Shown piece by piece: positions 52,087 to 61,240 of a stretch of 64,000 nucleotides of DNA. The position numbers and the translations under genes are program-made. The stretch comes from Chryseobacterium oryctis (GTDB lineage Bacteria; Bacteroidota; Bacteroidia; Flavobacteriales; Weeksellaceae): positions 682,001 through 746,000 of the forward strand of contig NZ_JAPDHV010000001.1 in the NCBI RefSeq assembly GCF_025971925.1, written 5' to 3'. Position 1 is the stretch's first letter, and each line of letters opens with the position of its first letter. Under the pieces are notes generated by a model that ran no database searches, was not told the origin of the DNA, and saw only the letters and a list, made by a program, of their open reading frames with translations.

Positions 52087-54936
52087 ATGAAAAGACTTTT
52101 ACTAAGTTTTATATTGATTTTTATGTCAATACCGCTCTTTGTTTTCGCGCAAAGAGATACAGAACATTGGTTTGCTCCGATGGCAGCAAGATCCAATGTA
52201 TTATCAAGTCCTCAACAGGCCTTATACTTTTCTACAGACTCCACAACTCCGTTTCCTGTAGAAATTTACAGTAACAATGTTGTTATCGGAACTGTTACTA
52301 TCAGTAAAGGAAATCCACAAACATTCAATGTTCCTTTAAACACAATCATTACATCAGCTACAACTGAATTATTTACCCCTGTCAATAAAGGTTTATACAC
52401 TAAAGGGACTAAACCTTATTTTGTAACTTTAAGATTTTCCGTTAGTAGTCACGGTGAAATTTTAACATCAAAAGGAAAAGCCGGTATTGGAACTAAATTT
52501 TACGCTGTAATCTCTCCTATTGAGAATATCACTACAACCAGTACTCCTCTTCTAAATTTTACAACGGGAATTATGGCAACCGAAGATAACACTACGGTTA
52601 CTGTTTCTAATTACTCTCCTACGGTTGTATTTACCAACGGGAATACAGGTACTACCCATCCTACCCTTACTTTCACTTTAAACAAAGGGCAATCTTATAT
52701 TATAGAAGGAATGGGGAATAATGCCGCAAACAAAGACGGCTTTATGGGTGCTAAAATAGAATCTAACAAACCCATTTCCGTAACTAATGGAAACTTCAAC
52801 GGCCAATTTGCCTTAACAGGTTCTTTTGATGGTTCTGATATCGTGATGGATCAATCTGTTCCTGTGGATAGATTAGGTAACGAATTCGTAGTGGTAAAAG
52901 GCAACGGAAACATTAATGAAAGAATGGAAGATGCCATAATTGTAGCAACGGAAGATGGCACACAGGTTTTTATTAATGATGCAACCACTCCCGCATATGT
53001 ACTTAATGAAGGAGAATACTACAGAGTAAACAAAACAAGTAATAACAACTATATCAATCAAGGTAATGAACATTATAACATGTACATTAAAACATCAAAA
53101 AATGTATATGTTTATCAGTTGTTAGCCGGGGTAGCAGCTAGTAATGCAACAGAAGGATTCAACTATATCCCGCCTTTAAATTGTTATTTACCAAGAAAAA
53201 TTGATGAAATTGGGCTAATTAATATTCTTCCTCCCACGACTAATAATGTAAAATTAAATATCCTTACCGAAGCAGGTGCTGCTGTTACAGTAAATGGGGG
53301 TACACCTACCGCAGCACAAGGTCCTTACCCTGTAACGGGGACTAATGCCTGGGTATCTTATTCTGTTCCAAATGTTACGGGAAATATCACTGTTACTTCT
53401 ACAAAAGCTGTCACAGCTGGTATTTCCGGAGGTAGTGGAGTTGTAGGATACGGTGGTTATTTTGCTGGATTTTCATCCATCCCCGTAATTGCAAAACAGA
53501 CGGGAGATTGTATTCCAGGAATTACACTTGAAGTAGACGACAGTTTTGAGACTTATCAATGGTATAGAAATAACACTCCTATTCCTGGTGCGACTACCAA
53601 TTCGTACACACCTACTCAATCAGGAAACTATACAGTAAAAATTACAGTAGGTTCTTGTCCGCCTGTAACGACACCTGTTTATAAAGTATATACTTGTTTA
53701 CAAGAAACTACAAAAAACGAAACAGTTTGTGATGGAGTAAAAACAATTATCCCACAGTTCACAAACTCTACACAAGTTATGGTACCAAGTACAGTAACAA
53801 TTATTACACCTCCTGCAAATGGTAATGCAGCTATAGATCCTGCAACAGGAATCATCAGTTACGCACCAAATTTCGGATATATCGGTCCTGATTTAATTAA
53901 ATATAAATTCTGTGGAAACGATCCTGATTTCACAGATTGTGAAGAAGTAACTTTAAATTTAACAGTATCTGAAAGCCCTGTTGTTACGAATGCAATCCTT
54001 AGATCTTGTTTCATTGAGTCTAATCCGGCTACTGCATTATTTAATCTTACTACCGCTTTGGTAACTTCAGAACCTGGTGTAACTAAAAAATATTACCCTT
54101 CTCCTACAGATGCACATAATGGAACAAATGAGATTTTAAATCCAACCAACTATATTGCACCAAACGGAGTAGCTTATGTAAAAGTTATAAACGCAAATGG
54201 ATGTTATAGAATTGCAGAAGTTACACTTATTGTACTTCCACCAGTAAAATCTACTGTTTTAACGGATAAAGTAATCTGTGTTGAAGAAAAAACAGTGTTA
54301 GATGCTGGACCTGGGTTTAATGGTTACTTATGGAGTACAGGACAAACTTCGCAAGCAATTTCAGATGTGGGTGTAGGAACTTATTGGGTAGATTTAAAAA
54401 CCGGAGACTGTATCACTAGACAGGTGGTAAAAGTGTATGCTTCTGAGCAGCCGGTTATTACAAATATCGAAATTTCAACAACTAATCTTACTGTATCTGT
54501 AATTGGAGGAACTGCTCCTTACCAATACTCTTTAGACAATATCCACTGGCAAGATTCCAATGTCTTTACAGAAGTTCCAAGAGGAATTGGAACAGTATAC
54601 GTAAAAGATGCTTACAATTGTGAGCCTATAGAGATTGATTACACAAATCCAAATATCATCAATGTAATTACTCCAAACGGAGACGGCGTAAATGATATTC
54701 TTGATTATTCTGCTCTTGCTGGTAAACCCAACCTAGTTTTCAGCATTTTCGACAGATACGGAACGAAGATTCATCAAGGAGACAAAGCCAATGATTACAA
54801 ATGGGATGGCAGCATCGGTGGTGGAAAAAAAGTTTCCACAGGAAGTTATTGGTATGAAATCGGTTGGAATGAACCCAACAAAAAATCAACTCCAATAAAA
54901 TTCACCGGATGGATTTTAGTGAAAAACAGAGATTAA
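52087..54936 (+). CDS. Giant T9SS type B secreted protein 3 with IgGFc-binding-like N-terminal region
   Basis: A 949-residue paralogue, closest to protein 2 over its whole length. The signal peptide ends near FVFAQ; DTEHWFAPM lies at about 24-32. It has TGIMATEDNTTVTVSNYSP, NKGQSYIIEGMG, MDQSVPVDRLGNEFVVVKGN, YIKTSKNVYVYQLLAGV and GGYFAGFSSIPVIAKQTGDC in the IgGFc-binding-like region. An Ig-like domain (FETYQWYRNNTP), a Big-like domain (FCGNDPDFTDC), one repeat-like module, a WSTGQTS Ig-like domain, a SprB-like GGTAPYQYSLDN domain and a type B sorting domain from about 861 (ITPNGDGVND) follow. Genes 2 and 3 probably arose by the most recent duplication of the array. Confidence 0.9.
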   Translation: MKRLLLSFILIFMSIPLFVFAQRDTEHWFAPMAARSNVLSSPQQALYFSTDSTTPFPVEIYSNNVVIGTVTISKGNPQTFNVPLNTIITSATTELFTPVNKGLYTKGTKPYFVTLRFSVSSHGEILTSKGKAGIGTKFYAVISPIENITTTSTPLLNFTTGIMATEDNTTVTVSNYSPTVVFTNGNTGTTHPTLTFTLNKGQSYIIEGMGNNAANKDGFMGAKIESNKPISVTNGNFNGQFALTGSFDGSDIVMDQSVPVDRLGNEFVVVKGNGNINERMEDAIIVATEDGTQVFINDATTPAYVLNEGEYYRVNKTSNNNYINQGNEHYNMYIKTSKNVYVYQLLAGVAASNATEGFNYIPPLNCYLPRKIDEIGLINILPPTTNNVKLNILTEAGAAVTVNGGTPTAAQGPYPVTGTNAWVSYSVPNVTGNITVTSTKAVTAGISGGSGVVGYGGYFAGFSSIPVIAKQTGDCIPGITLEVDDSFETYQWYRNNTPIPGATTNSYTPTQSGNYTVKITVGSCPPVTTPVYKVYTCLQETTKNETVCDGVKTIIPQFTNSTQVMVPSTVTIITPPANGNAAIDPATGIISYAPNFGYIGPDLIKYKFCGNDPDFTDCEEVTLNLTVSESPVVTNAILRSCFIESNPATALFNLTTALVTSEPGVTKKYYPSPTDAHNGTNEILNPTNYIAPNGVAYVKVINANGCYRIAEVTLIVLPPVKSTVLTDKVICVEEKTVLDAGPGFNGYLWSTGQTSQAISDVGVGTYWVDLKTGDCITRQVVKVYASEQPVITNIEISTTNLTVSVIGGTAPYQYSLDNIHWQDSNVFTEVPRGIGTVYVKDAYNCEPIEIDYTNPNIINVITPNGDGVNDILDYSALAGKPNLVFSIFDRYGTKIHQGDKANDYKWDGSIGGGKKVSTGSYWYEIGWNEPNKKSTPIKFTGWILVKNRD

Positions 54937-54960
54937 AATTTTATCAACAATAAGTATTTC

Positions 54961-54990
54961 AAAACCACGATTTTAAAATCGTGGTTTTTT
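54961..54990 (+). terminator. Intrinsic terminator after giant protein 3
   Basis: A perfect 28-base palindrome, arms AAAACCACGATTTT (54961-54974) and AAAATCGTGGTTTT (54975-54988), with a T-run. It shares the ACCACGAT stem with the hairpin at 51971. Confidence 0.9.
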
Positions 54991-55024
54991 ATTATTTTTT
55001 CAACATCTTAATACTTTTTATTAT

Positions 55025-55032
55025 TAAATTTG
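55025..55032 (+). promoter_or_regulatory. -7 promoter box of the fourth giant protein
   Basis: TAAATTTG matches TAnnTTTG, 18 bases before the ATG at 55051. Each of the four genes thus has its own box. Confidence 0.55.
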
Positions 55033-55050
55033 TGATAAATCAATCACTGA

Positions 55051-58000
55051 ATGAAGAAATTTTTATCCTATTTCATTATATTATTCATTTTCTCTACCAC
55101 GTATGCTCAATTAGATAGAGAGCATTGGTTTGCACCCATGGTTGATAGAACAGGTAATCCAAGCCCATTCCAAAAGATTTACCTATCAACCAATCGTACA
55201 ACTCCATTCCCTGTAAGCATTTACAACAATAATGTTTTAATCGGAACAGTAAACATAAGCAAAGGAAGCCCTCAAAAATTCGATGTATTAAGAGATTATA
55301 TCATCACAACCCAGCAATCAGATCTATTTACACCTTCCACAAAAGGATTATATGTAAAAGCAGAATTTCCGTTTTATGCTAATTTGAGATTCTCAGTATA
55401 CAATCATGCTGAAATTATAACATCCAAAGGAATTCCTTCAACAGGTAAAAACTTTTTGGTTACTCACGCTCCTATTACGGTTATCAATCCTATACTCAAC
55501 TTCATGACAAGTGTATTGGCAACTGAAGACAATACTACAGTTACCATATCAGGATACAAACCTACAGTACAGTTTTCTAACGGAACAACTGGTGCAACCA
55601 ATCCTACTATGACATTTACCTTAAATAAAGGACAATCATATATCATAGATGGAATCGGAGATATCGCAGGAAATGCAGACGGATTTATAGGAGCTAAAAT
55701 TACAGCAAACAAACCTGTAAACGTTACCAACGGAAATTTCAACGGGCAATACTCAGGTAATTTCCCATCAAGTTCTGATATATTAATGGATCAGGCTGTT
55801 CCTGTTGAAAGATTAGGAAATGAATTTGCCATTGTAAAAGGCAATGGAAGCATCGGGACCAATATGGAAGGTGCCATTGTTGTTGCAACTGAAGACAATA
55901 CACAGATTTTGGTAAATAACGAAGTCACTCCTTTAGCAACATTAAATATTGGACAATATTATGTAATTCCTGATTCTAAATTTCAATTGCAGGGTACAAG
56001 CCATTATAATCTCTATATTAAAACATCTAAAAATGCCTATGTTTATCAGCTCCTTGCAGGTGCCAATTCTGGAGTAGGAAATGAAAATGCAACAGGAGGT
56101 TTCAACTTTATTCCGGCTTTAAATTGTTATCTTCCAAAACAGATTAATGAATTAGGACTAATCAATGAAAACTATGTTTTTTCAAACAACAACCCTTCCG
56201 GAATTTTAAATATTCCCACAAAATTAAATTTAATTACCGAAAAAGGAGCAACCGTAACCGTAAATGGAGCTGCTCCTCCCCCGACTTCTGGTCCATTTGA
56301 TATGACCGGAACCAATAATTGGGTAACATACGGAATTCCGAACGTTACGGGAACAATCACTATAGTTTCTGACAAGGCAATCACAGCAGGAATTAATGCA
56401 GGAAGTGACGCAGTTGGTTATGGAGGTTTCTTTGCAGGATTCCCGACCCAACCTGTTATTCTAAAATCCGGAGGTGATTGTGTTCCTGGGATTGTACTTA
56501 CAATAGATCCTATTATTTATAATACTTACCAATGGTATAGAAACGGCTCAATTATACCCGGAGCAACTTCTGCTTCATACATACCAACACAATCCGGGTA
56601 TTATACCTGCTCAGTAACAATGGGAAGTTGTGCGCCTTTAATTACAGAACAGTTTAAAGTTTTAAACTGTATGAAACAAAGCACCGCAGCTTATGACATC
56701 TGTGTTGATAAAATAATTACTCCAACTTTTACCAGCTCTACACAAACCCCAGTTCCTTCCACTGTCACTATCACAACTCCTCCAAATTTAGGTACAGCTG
56801 TAATCAATCCTACAACAGGAGTGATCACTTACACAGCTACCAATCCCGGAGTAGCAGGAACGGATACTTTCACTTATACTTTCTGTGGAAACGATCCTGA
56901 TTTTACAGATTGTGAAACAGTAACGGTAACAATCAACATTCTGGCTATTGCAGTACAAAATGCCACATTAACAGCCTGTAATATAAACGGACAGGGTACT
57001 TTCAATTTAACAACAGCAGATATTACAACGACTACACCAGTAACTATTACCTACTATCCTACTCTGATAGATGCTCAAAACGAAAATCCTGCCGCTTTAA
57101 TAACAACTCCAACTACCTACACTGCACCAAACGGAACAATTGTATATGCTGTGATAAAAAATAGTTTGGGATGTAAGGTTATCGCTCAAATTACACTTAA
57201 TTTATTCAATCTTGCTATTGTGACTCAAAACTATAATGGTGTTTTTTGTGATGACAATTTAGACGGGACTGTTACTGTAAATCTATCAAATATTACTCCG
57301 ATTGTTCTGAACAATCCTACCTATTTTACAAATGTTAGATATTATGCAAATTTAGCAGATGCTAACGCAGGAAATGCAAACACTCTTCCAAACAACTGGA
57401 ACTATACCGCAACAACTACAATATACATTAGGGTAGATTCACCTGACGGTTGCCCTCCTGTTATACAACCTTTGACATTCAGTATTGGAGCTAAATTACC
57501 ATTAATAAAAAATTCTGTAATAGCATCTGTCTGTGATGATGACCTAGATGGCATAAAATCAGTTGATTTGGCTCAGTTTATTTCTCAATTTACCAATGAT
57601 CCTTCTGTTACTTATAGCTTTTTTGGTACGCTGGCGAATGCTCAGAACAACGTTTCACCAATTACCAATCCAGTAAATATCGCAGGGGTTCAAACAATTT
57701 ATATAAGATTTGAAAAACCTAATGCATGTCCTGAGGTTGGCTCTATTAGTATTAATATAAAAACTCCAAAAAAATCAGATATTTTAATTGATAAAATTAT
57801 TTGTCCGAAAGCAACAACAACACTTGATGCTGGACCTAATTTTGAAACATATTTATGGAGCACAGGAGCTACAACTTCCTCAATTTCTAATGTTCCTGTT
57901 GGGAATTATTGGGTAGACCTTACTTTCAATGGTTGCGTTTACAGACAATATGTAAATGTTACAGAATCTCCTTTACCAGTAATTACTTCAATTGACATTG

Positions 58001-58455
58001 ACGGTACAACCGTTACCATTGGTGTAAGCGGAGGACAGCCTCCTTACGAATATTCCTTGGATGGAGGAAGCTGGCAGAGTACAAATGTATTTTATAACGT
58101 CCAAAGAGGACCTCATACAATACAAGTAAGAGACTCTCAAAAATGCGAAATTGTAGAAAAACCATTTACAATTATTAATCTTATTAACACTATCACACCT
58201 AACGGAGACGGGCATAATGATACAATCAATTATTCAGGATTAATGACAAAAGACAATGTAGAGTTCAGAATTTTTGACAGATACGGAGCTGAAGTCTTCA
58301 GAGGAAACCCTACAAATAGATTTATTTGGGACGGGAATATGAAAGACAGACCTGTAAACACTGCCACCTATTGGTACTTCATTAGTTGGACAGAATTTGG
58401 AGCCCTTACAAAAGTAAAATACACAAGCTGGTTATTGGTAAAGAATAGAGATTAA
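55051..58455 (+). CDS. Giant T9SS type B secreted protein 4 with IgGFc-binding-like N-terminal region
   Basis: A 1134-residue paralogue. The signal peptide ends at TTYAQ; DREHWFAPM follows. The IgGFc-binding-like region runs to about 467 (TSVLATEDNTTVTISG, KPVNVTNGNFN, MDQAVPVERLGNEFAIVKGN, GGFFAGFPTQPV). It then has an Ig-like YNTYQWYRNGS domain, a Big-like domain (TNPGVAGTDTFTYTFCGND), one repeat-like module (NATLTACNINGQGTFNLTTA), two CDDxLDG units near 733 and 828 like protein 1, an Ig-like WSTGATTS domain, a SprB-like GGQPPYEYSLDG domain and the type B sorting domain from about 1048. Its layout groups with protein 1 rather than 2 and 3. No clear terminator follows. Confidence 0.9.
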   Translation: MKKFLSYFIILFIFSTTYAQLDREHWFAPMVDRTGNPSPFQKIYLSTNRTTPFPVSIYNNNVLIGTVNISKGSPQKFDVLRDYIITTQQSDLFTPSTKGLYVKAEFPFYANLRFSVYNHAEIITSKGIPSTGKNFLVTHAPITVINPILNFMTSVLATEDNTTVTISGYKPTVQFSNGTTGATNPTMTFTLNKGQSYIIDGIGDIAGNADGFIGAKITANKPVNVTNGNFNGQYSGNFPSSSDILMDQAVPVERLGNEFAIVKGNGSIGTNMEGAIVVATEDNTQILVNNEVTPLATLNIGQYYVIPDSKFQLQGTSHYNLYIKTSKNAYVYQLLAGANSGVGNENATGGFNFIPALNCYLPKQINELGLINENYVFSNNNPSGILNIPTKLNLITEKGATVTVNGAAPPPTSGPFDMTGTNNWVTYGIPNVTGTITIVSDKAITAGINAGSDAVGYGGFFAGFPTQPVILKSGGDCVPGIVLTIDPIIYNTYQWYRNGSIIPGATSASYIPTQSGYYTCSVTMGSCAPLITEQFKVLNCMKQSTAAYDICVDKIITPTFTSSTQTPVPSTVTITTPPNLGTAVINPTTGVITYTATNPGVAGTDTFTYTFCGNDPDFTDCETVTVTINILAIAVQNATLTACNINGQGTFNLTTADITTTTPVTITYYPTLIDAQNENPAALITTPTTYTAPNGTIVYAVIKNSLGCKVIAQITLNLFNLAIVTQNYNGVFCDDNLDGTVTVNLSNITPIVLNNPTYFTNVRYYANLADANAGNANTLPNNWNYTATTTIYIRVDSPDGCPPVIQPLTFSIGAKLPLIKNSVIASVCDDDLDGIKSVDLAQFISQFTNDPSVTYSFFGTLANAQNNVSPITNPVNIAGVQTIYIRFEKPNACPEVGSISINIKTPKKSDILIDKIICPKATTTLDAGPNFETYLWSTGATTSSISNVPVGNYWVDLTFNGCVYRQYVNVTESPLPVITSIDIDGTTVTIGVSGGQPPYEYSLDGGSWQSTNVFYNVQRGPHTIQVRDSQKCEIVEKPFTIINLINTITPNGDGHNDTINYSGLMTKDNVEFRIFDRYGAEVFRGNPTNRFIWDGNMKDRPVNTATYWYFISWTEFGALTKVKYTSWLLVKNRD

Positions 58456-58583
58456 TAATATTTCATCGATTTTAATAATGAATTGAATTCTTATAACATT
58501 CATTAACAGTTTGACAAAAAAGTTTAATATAATTTTAACCTCTTTTCACTAATTAAATAGGTATAAATTCATTGATTTCTACG

Positions 58584-58591
58584 TAATTTTG
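58584..58591 (+). promoter_or_regulatory. Putative -7 box just before the gene at 58600
   Basis: TAATTTTG fits TAnnTTTG but ends only 8 bases before the ATG. If used, the mRNA would be almost leaderless, so it may be a chance match. Confidence 0.35.
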
Positions 58592-58599
58592 CCTATTAT

Positions 58600-59388
58600 A
58601 TGAAGAAACTTATTACTCTATTGTTATTAGCTTTTCTTGCAAAAGTTAATGCACAAATATATTCCGGAGAGGTATTTCTAAGGGACAATTCTGTTTTATA
58701 TCTTAATCAGATATACGTTACAAATCTTAATACTCAAAAAACGGTTCTTAGTGATTATAACGGAGTTTTTAATCTTCAGGCAGAACCCGGTGATATCATT
58801 CGTTTTACATCTATTGTAACTGAAAGAAAGAATATAAAACTTACCCCAAAAATGTTTGAAACACGAAGTTTTATAGAACTGAAAATTGCTTATCATGATA
58901 TTCAGGAAGTCGTTATTAGCAGATTCAAACCAACCGGAAATCTAAGATATGACGTAAACTCTATAAGAAAAGAAGACAAAGGATTAGCAATTAAAAAAGT
59001 AATTGGTCTCCCTGAGCCAAAAGGTGATGGAAATCCGCCAGAACTTCCAGTTGCAGGACTTCGAGACGGAGGTCTTACCTTTAGTTTAGAAAGCATTTAT
59101 GATATTCTTTCCGGTGAGAGAAAGAAAAAGCAGCGTTATATTGCTTATGAAAAAATGAATAGTTCCATCACCCAAATCAAAAATTATTTAGGAAAAGATT
59201 ATTTTAAATCCTTTAAAATCCCTGAAAACCTGATAGACAACTTCCTTCAGTTTGTTTACAGTTCCGAAAATATAGAACCATACATTAATTCCGGTAACTT
59301 TGAAGCGGTAAAAATTCCTATAGAAAAATATTTACCAATTTATCAGAAAAGATTGAAAAACTCTCATCTTCAGGAAATTATCAAATAA
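58600..59388 (+). CDS. Secreted protein with carboxypeptidase regulatory-like domain
   Basis: A 262-residue exported protein. The signal peptide ends near AKVNAQ. The segment YSGEVFLRDNSVLYLNQIYVTNLNTQ, VLSDYNGVFNLQAEPGDIIRF and ERKNIKLTP (about 20-80) reads as a CarboxypepD-regulatory-like or DUF4480-type beta sandwich, as in many Bacteroidota envelope proteins. FIELKIAYHDIQEVVI and a charged helical C-terminal half follow, containing the short Gly/Pro-rich GLPEPKGDGNPPELP. It has no sorting domain and no lipobox, so it may be periplasmic. It follows giant gene 4 by 144 bases and is probably linked to the array by position only. Confidence 0.8.
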   Translation: MKKLITLLLLAFLAKVNAQIYSGEVFLRDNSVLYLNQIYVTNLNTQKTVLSDYNGVFNLQAEPGDIIRFTSIVTERKNIKLTPKMFETRSFIELKIAYHDIQEVVISRFKPTGNLRYDVNSIRKEDKGLAIKKVIGLPEPKGDGNPPELPVAGLRDGGLTFSLESIYDILSGERKKKQRYIAYEKMNSSITQIKNYLGKDYFKSFKIPENLIDNFLQFVYSSENIEPYINSGNFEAVKIPIEKYLPIYQKRLKNSHLQEIIK

Positions 59389-59412
59389 AGGAATTAAATA
59401 ATAAAATAAAGA

Positions 59413-59445
59413 ATGTGTATCATAAATATTTATGGTGCACATTTT
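59413..59445 (+). terminator. Imperfect hairpin with T-run after the gene at 58600
   Basis: ATGTGTATCATAAA (from 59413) pairs with TTTATGGTGCACAT (to 59442), two G-U pairs, followed by TTTT. It lies 24 bases after the stop. The rest of the gap to 59586 shows no ORF and no clear promoter. Confidence 0.6.
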
Positions 59446-59586
59446 GCTTAAATATTGGAAATATGCTTAATTTTAGCTGATACTAATATTTAAAATAAAA
59501 ATAACCGTTTATCGTTAGAACTTTAAGCATTAATAACCTAAACACAAATTAAGAAAAAAAATCATCCTTAATTTAAATTAGTGTGA

Positions 59587-60369
59587 ATGAAAAAAATACT
59601 TCTACTCTTTAGTGCAGTCTTATTTATAAATCTTTCTGCTCAGCAAAGGGGGAAAGATTATAGTAATATTCTAAAAAGCAAAAGTATTTATGAAATAAAT
59701 GCTTTTTTAAGAGATGCACATCCTGATGACCCACGAAGATCTGTCCTAAAACCCCGAGTGATGGATATGATGAAGGAGTATATCAAAAATGCACCTCCCA
59801 ACGACTCAAAAGTAAAACAAATGCAAGAATGGCTCGCATTGTTGAAAAGAAGACCTTCTACAAAAATTACTTTTGATGAAATGAATGCCAACATCAAACA
59901 AAAACAAATTGCAAAATATCAGAGAGAATTGCAGGTAGGTCAGTCTGCAATTGTTTACACACCTAGTGCTCCTCAAAATGTTTATGTTGCCACTCCGGCT
60001 GTCACTAAGACCGTAGCCGCGATTCCGGATACAGAAGCGTCAGAATTCAATATGCTAATGGGAGGAAATGAAATTGAACACAAAAACAAAACAGTAAAAA
60101 TTTTAAATTCCTTATTTGATAATGATCCCAATGCCAAAGAATGTATCGTAATGATCGAGAACAAATCTGATTGCAACATTATTGTAAGAATGGAAGGTAT
60201 AGGAACAACAAAATACAGGCTTCCGGTACCCGCACACGGTGACAATTCTATTGTGATACAAAAAGGAGATTATCTATTTACAAGTATTGTTTGTGGCGCA
60301 CAATATGCTTCTCAGAAAACAATCCAGAAACCTCTTATCGTTGCTTTAGGAAGCTCTGCAAAGAAGTAA
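59587..60369 (+). CDS. DUF6759-like secreted protein B
   Basis: A 260-residue exported protein. The signal peptide ends near NLSAQ. An N-terminal part (NILKSKSIYEINAFLRDAHP, DDPRRSVLKPRVMDM) is nearly the same as in protein C. A proline/valine-rich linker (about 125-150) follows. The C-terminal domain has NKTVKILNSLFDNDPNAKE, ENKSDCNIIVRMEG, RLPVPAHGDNSIVIQKGDYL and TSIVCGAQYAS, with the two conserved Cys positions. Function unknown. It is separated from protein C by the trmB gene. Confidence 0.82.
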   Translation: MKKILLLFSAVLFINLSAQQRGKDYSNILKSKSIYEINAFLRDAHPDDPRRSVLKPRVMDMMKEYIKNAPPNDSKVKQMQEWLALLKRRPSTKITFDEMNANIKQKQIAKYQRELQVGQSAIVYTPSAPQNVYVATPAVTKTVAAIPDTEASEFNMLMGGNEIEHKNKTVKILNSLFDNDPNAKECIVMIENKSDCNIIVRMEGIGTTKYRLPVPAHGDNSIVIQKGDYLFTSIVCGAQYASQKTIQKPLIVALGSSAKK

Positions 60370-60440
60370 CAACTCTTTCAATGTAATTTATATCATGCTG
60401 TTTTTAGGGTTAAAAGCAGTAAAAATTGCTCTATTTTCGC

Positions 60441-60448
60441 TATTTTTG
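60441..60448 (+). promoter_or_regulatory. -7 promoter box of trmB
   Basis: TATTTTTG is a perfect TAnnTTTG, 19 bases before the trmB ATG at 60468. It argues against the longer in-frame start at 60426. Confidence 0.6.
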
Positions 60449-60467
60449 CACGATTTCATTATTTAAC

Positions 60468-61145
60468 ATGGGCAAAAATAAATTAGCAAGATTTGCAGAA
60501 AACAAAATATTACCAAATGTAATACAACCAACAAGAGATGAAGCTTTAAATGGCTTTGAACTTAAGGGAAATTGGAGAAAAGATTTTTTTAAAAATGAAA
60601 ACCCTATTGTTCTAGAGCTAGGTTGTGGAAAAGGAGAATATTCAGTGGGATTGGCAAAAACTTTCCCTGAAAAAAACTTTATAGGTATTGACATCAAAGG
60701 AGCCAGATTTTGGTTTGGAGCAAAAGAAGCTGTTGAAAACGGAATGAATAATGTTGCTTTTCTAAGATCTCAAATTGAACTTGTTGATTACTTTTTTGGC
60801 GAAAATGAAGTTGATGAAATCTGGATCACCTTCCCTGATCCTCAAATTAAATTCAAACGTACTAAGCATAGACTTACCCACCCTGATTTTTTAAACAGAT
60901 ATAAAAAATTTTTGAAACCAGGCGGAATTATACACCTAAAAACCGATTCTGAATTCTTACACGGTTATACTTTAGGTTTCTTACAGGGTGCAGGATATGA
61001 AATCATTACAGCCCATCACGATATTTATGGTGCTCTGGAATACGACCCAAATACTCCCCATTTAAGAGACATCAGAACATATTACGAAGAATTATTTTCA
61101 GCAAAAGGAAAGACAATAACTTACATCAAATTTAGAATCAATTAA
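60468..61145 (+). CDS. trmB: tRNA (guanine46-N7)-methyltransferase
   Basis: A 225-residue SAM-dependent enzyme that makes m7G46 in tRNA. The start at 60468 (MGKNKLARFAENK) is chosen because a promoter box occupies the upstream extension. SAM-binding ELGCGKGEYSVGLA and IGIDIKGARFWFGAKEA are followed by the TrmB signature EIWITFPDPQIKFKRTKHRLTHPDFL, and LKTDSEFLHGYTL near the C-terminus is also family-typical. It is an unrelated housekeeping gene embedded between two DUF6759-like genes, which suggests local shuffling. Confidence 0.97.
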   Translation: MGKNKLARFAENKILPNVIQPTRDEALNGFELKGNWRKDFFKNENPIVLELGCGKGEYSVGLAKTFPEKNFIGIDIKGARFWFGAKEAVENGMNNVAFLRSQIELVDYFFGENEVDEIWITFPDPQIKFKRTKHRLTHPDFLNRYKKFLKPGGIIHLKTDSEFLHGYTLGFLQGAGYEIITAHHDIYGALEYDPNTPHLRDIRTYYEELFSAKGKTITYIKFRIN

Positions 61146-61240
61146 TTTTTAAATAAAAAAACACATAAAATATATTTATAATGTGTAAATATTATAAATA
61201 AAATCAATAGATATAAATTATATCTAAAAAAGAACACACA

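Noticed and set aside
45162..58455. Reading the giant proteins as antibody-binding factors
   Set aside because: The IgGFc-binding label comes from a vertebrate protein used to name the domain. Nothing in the sequence shows antibody binding.
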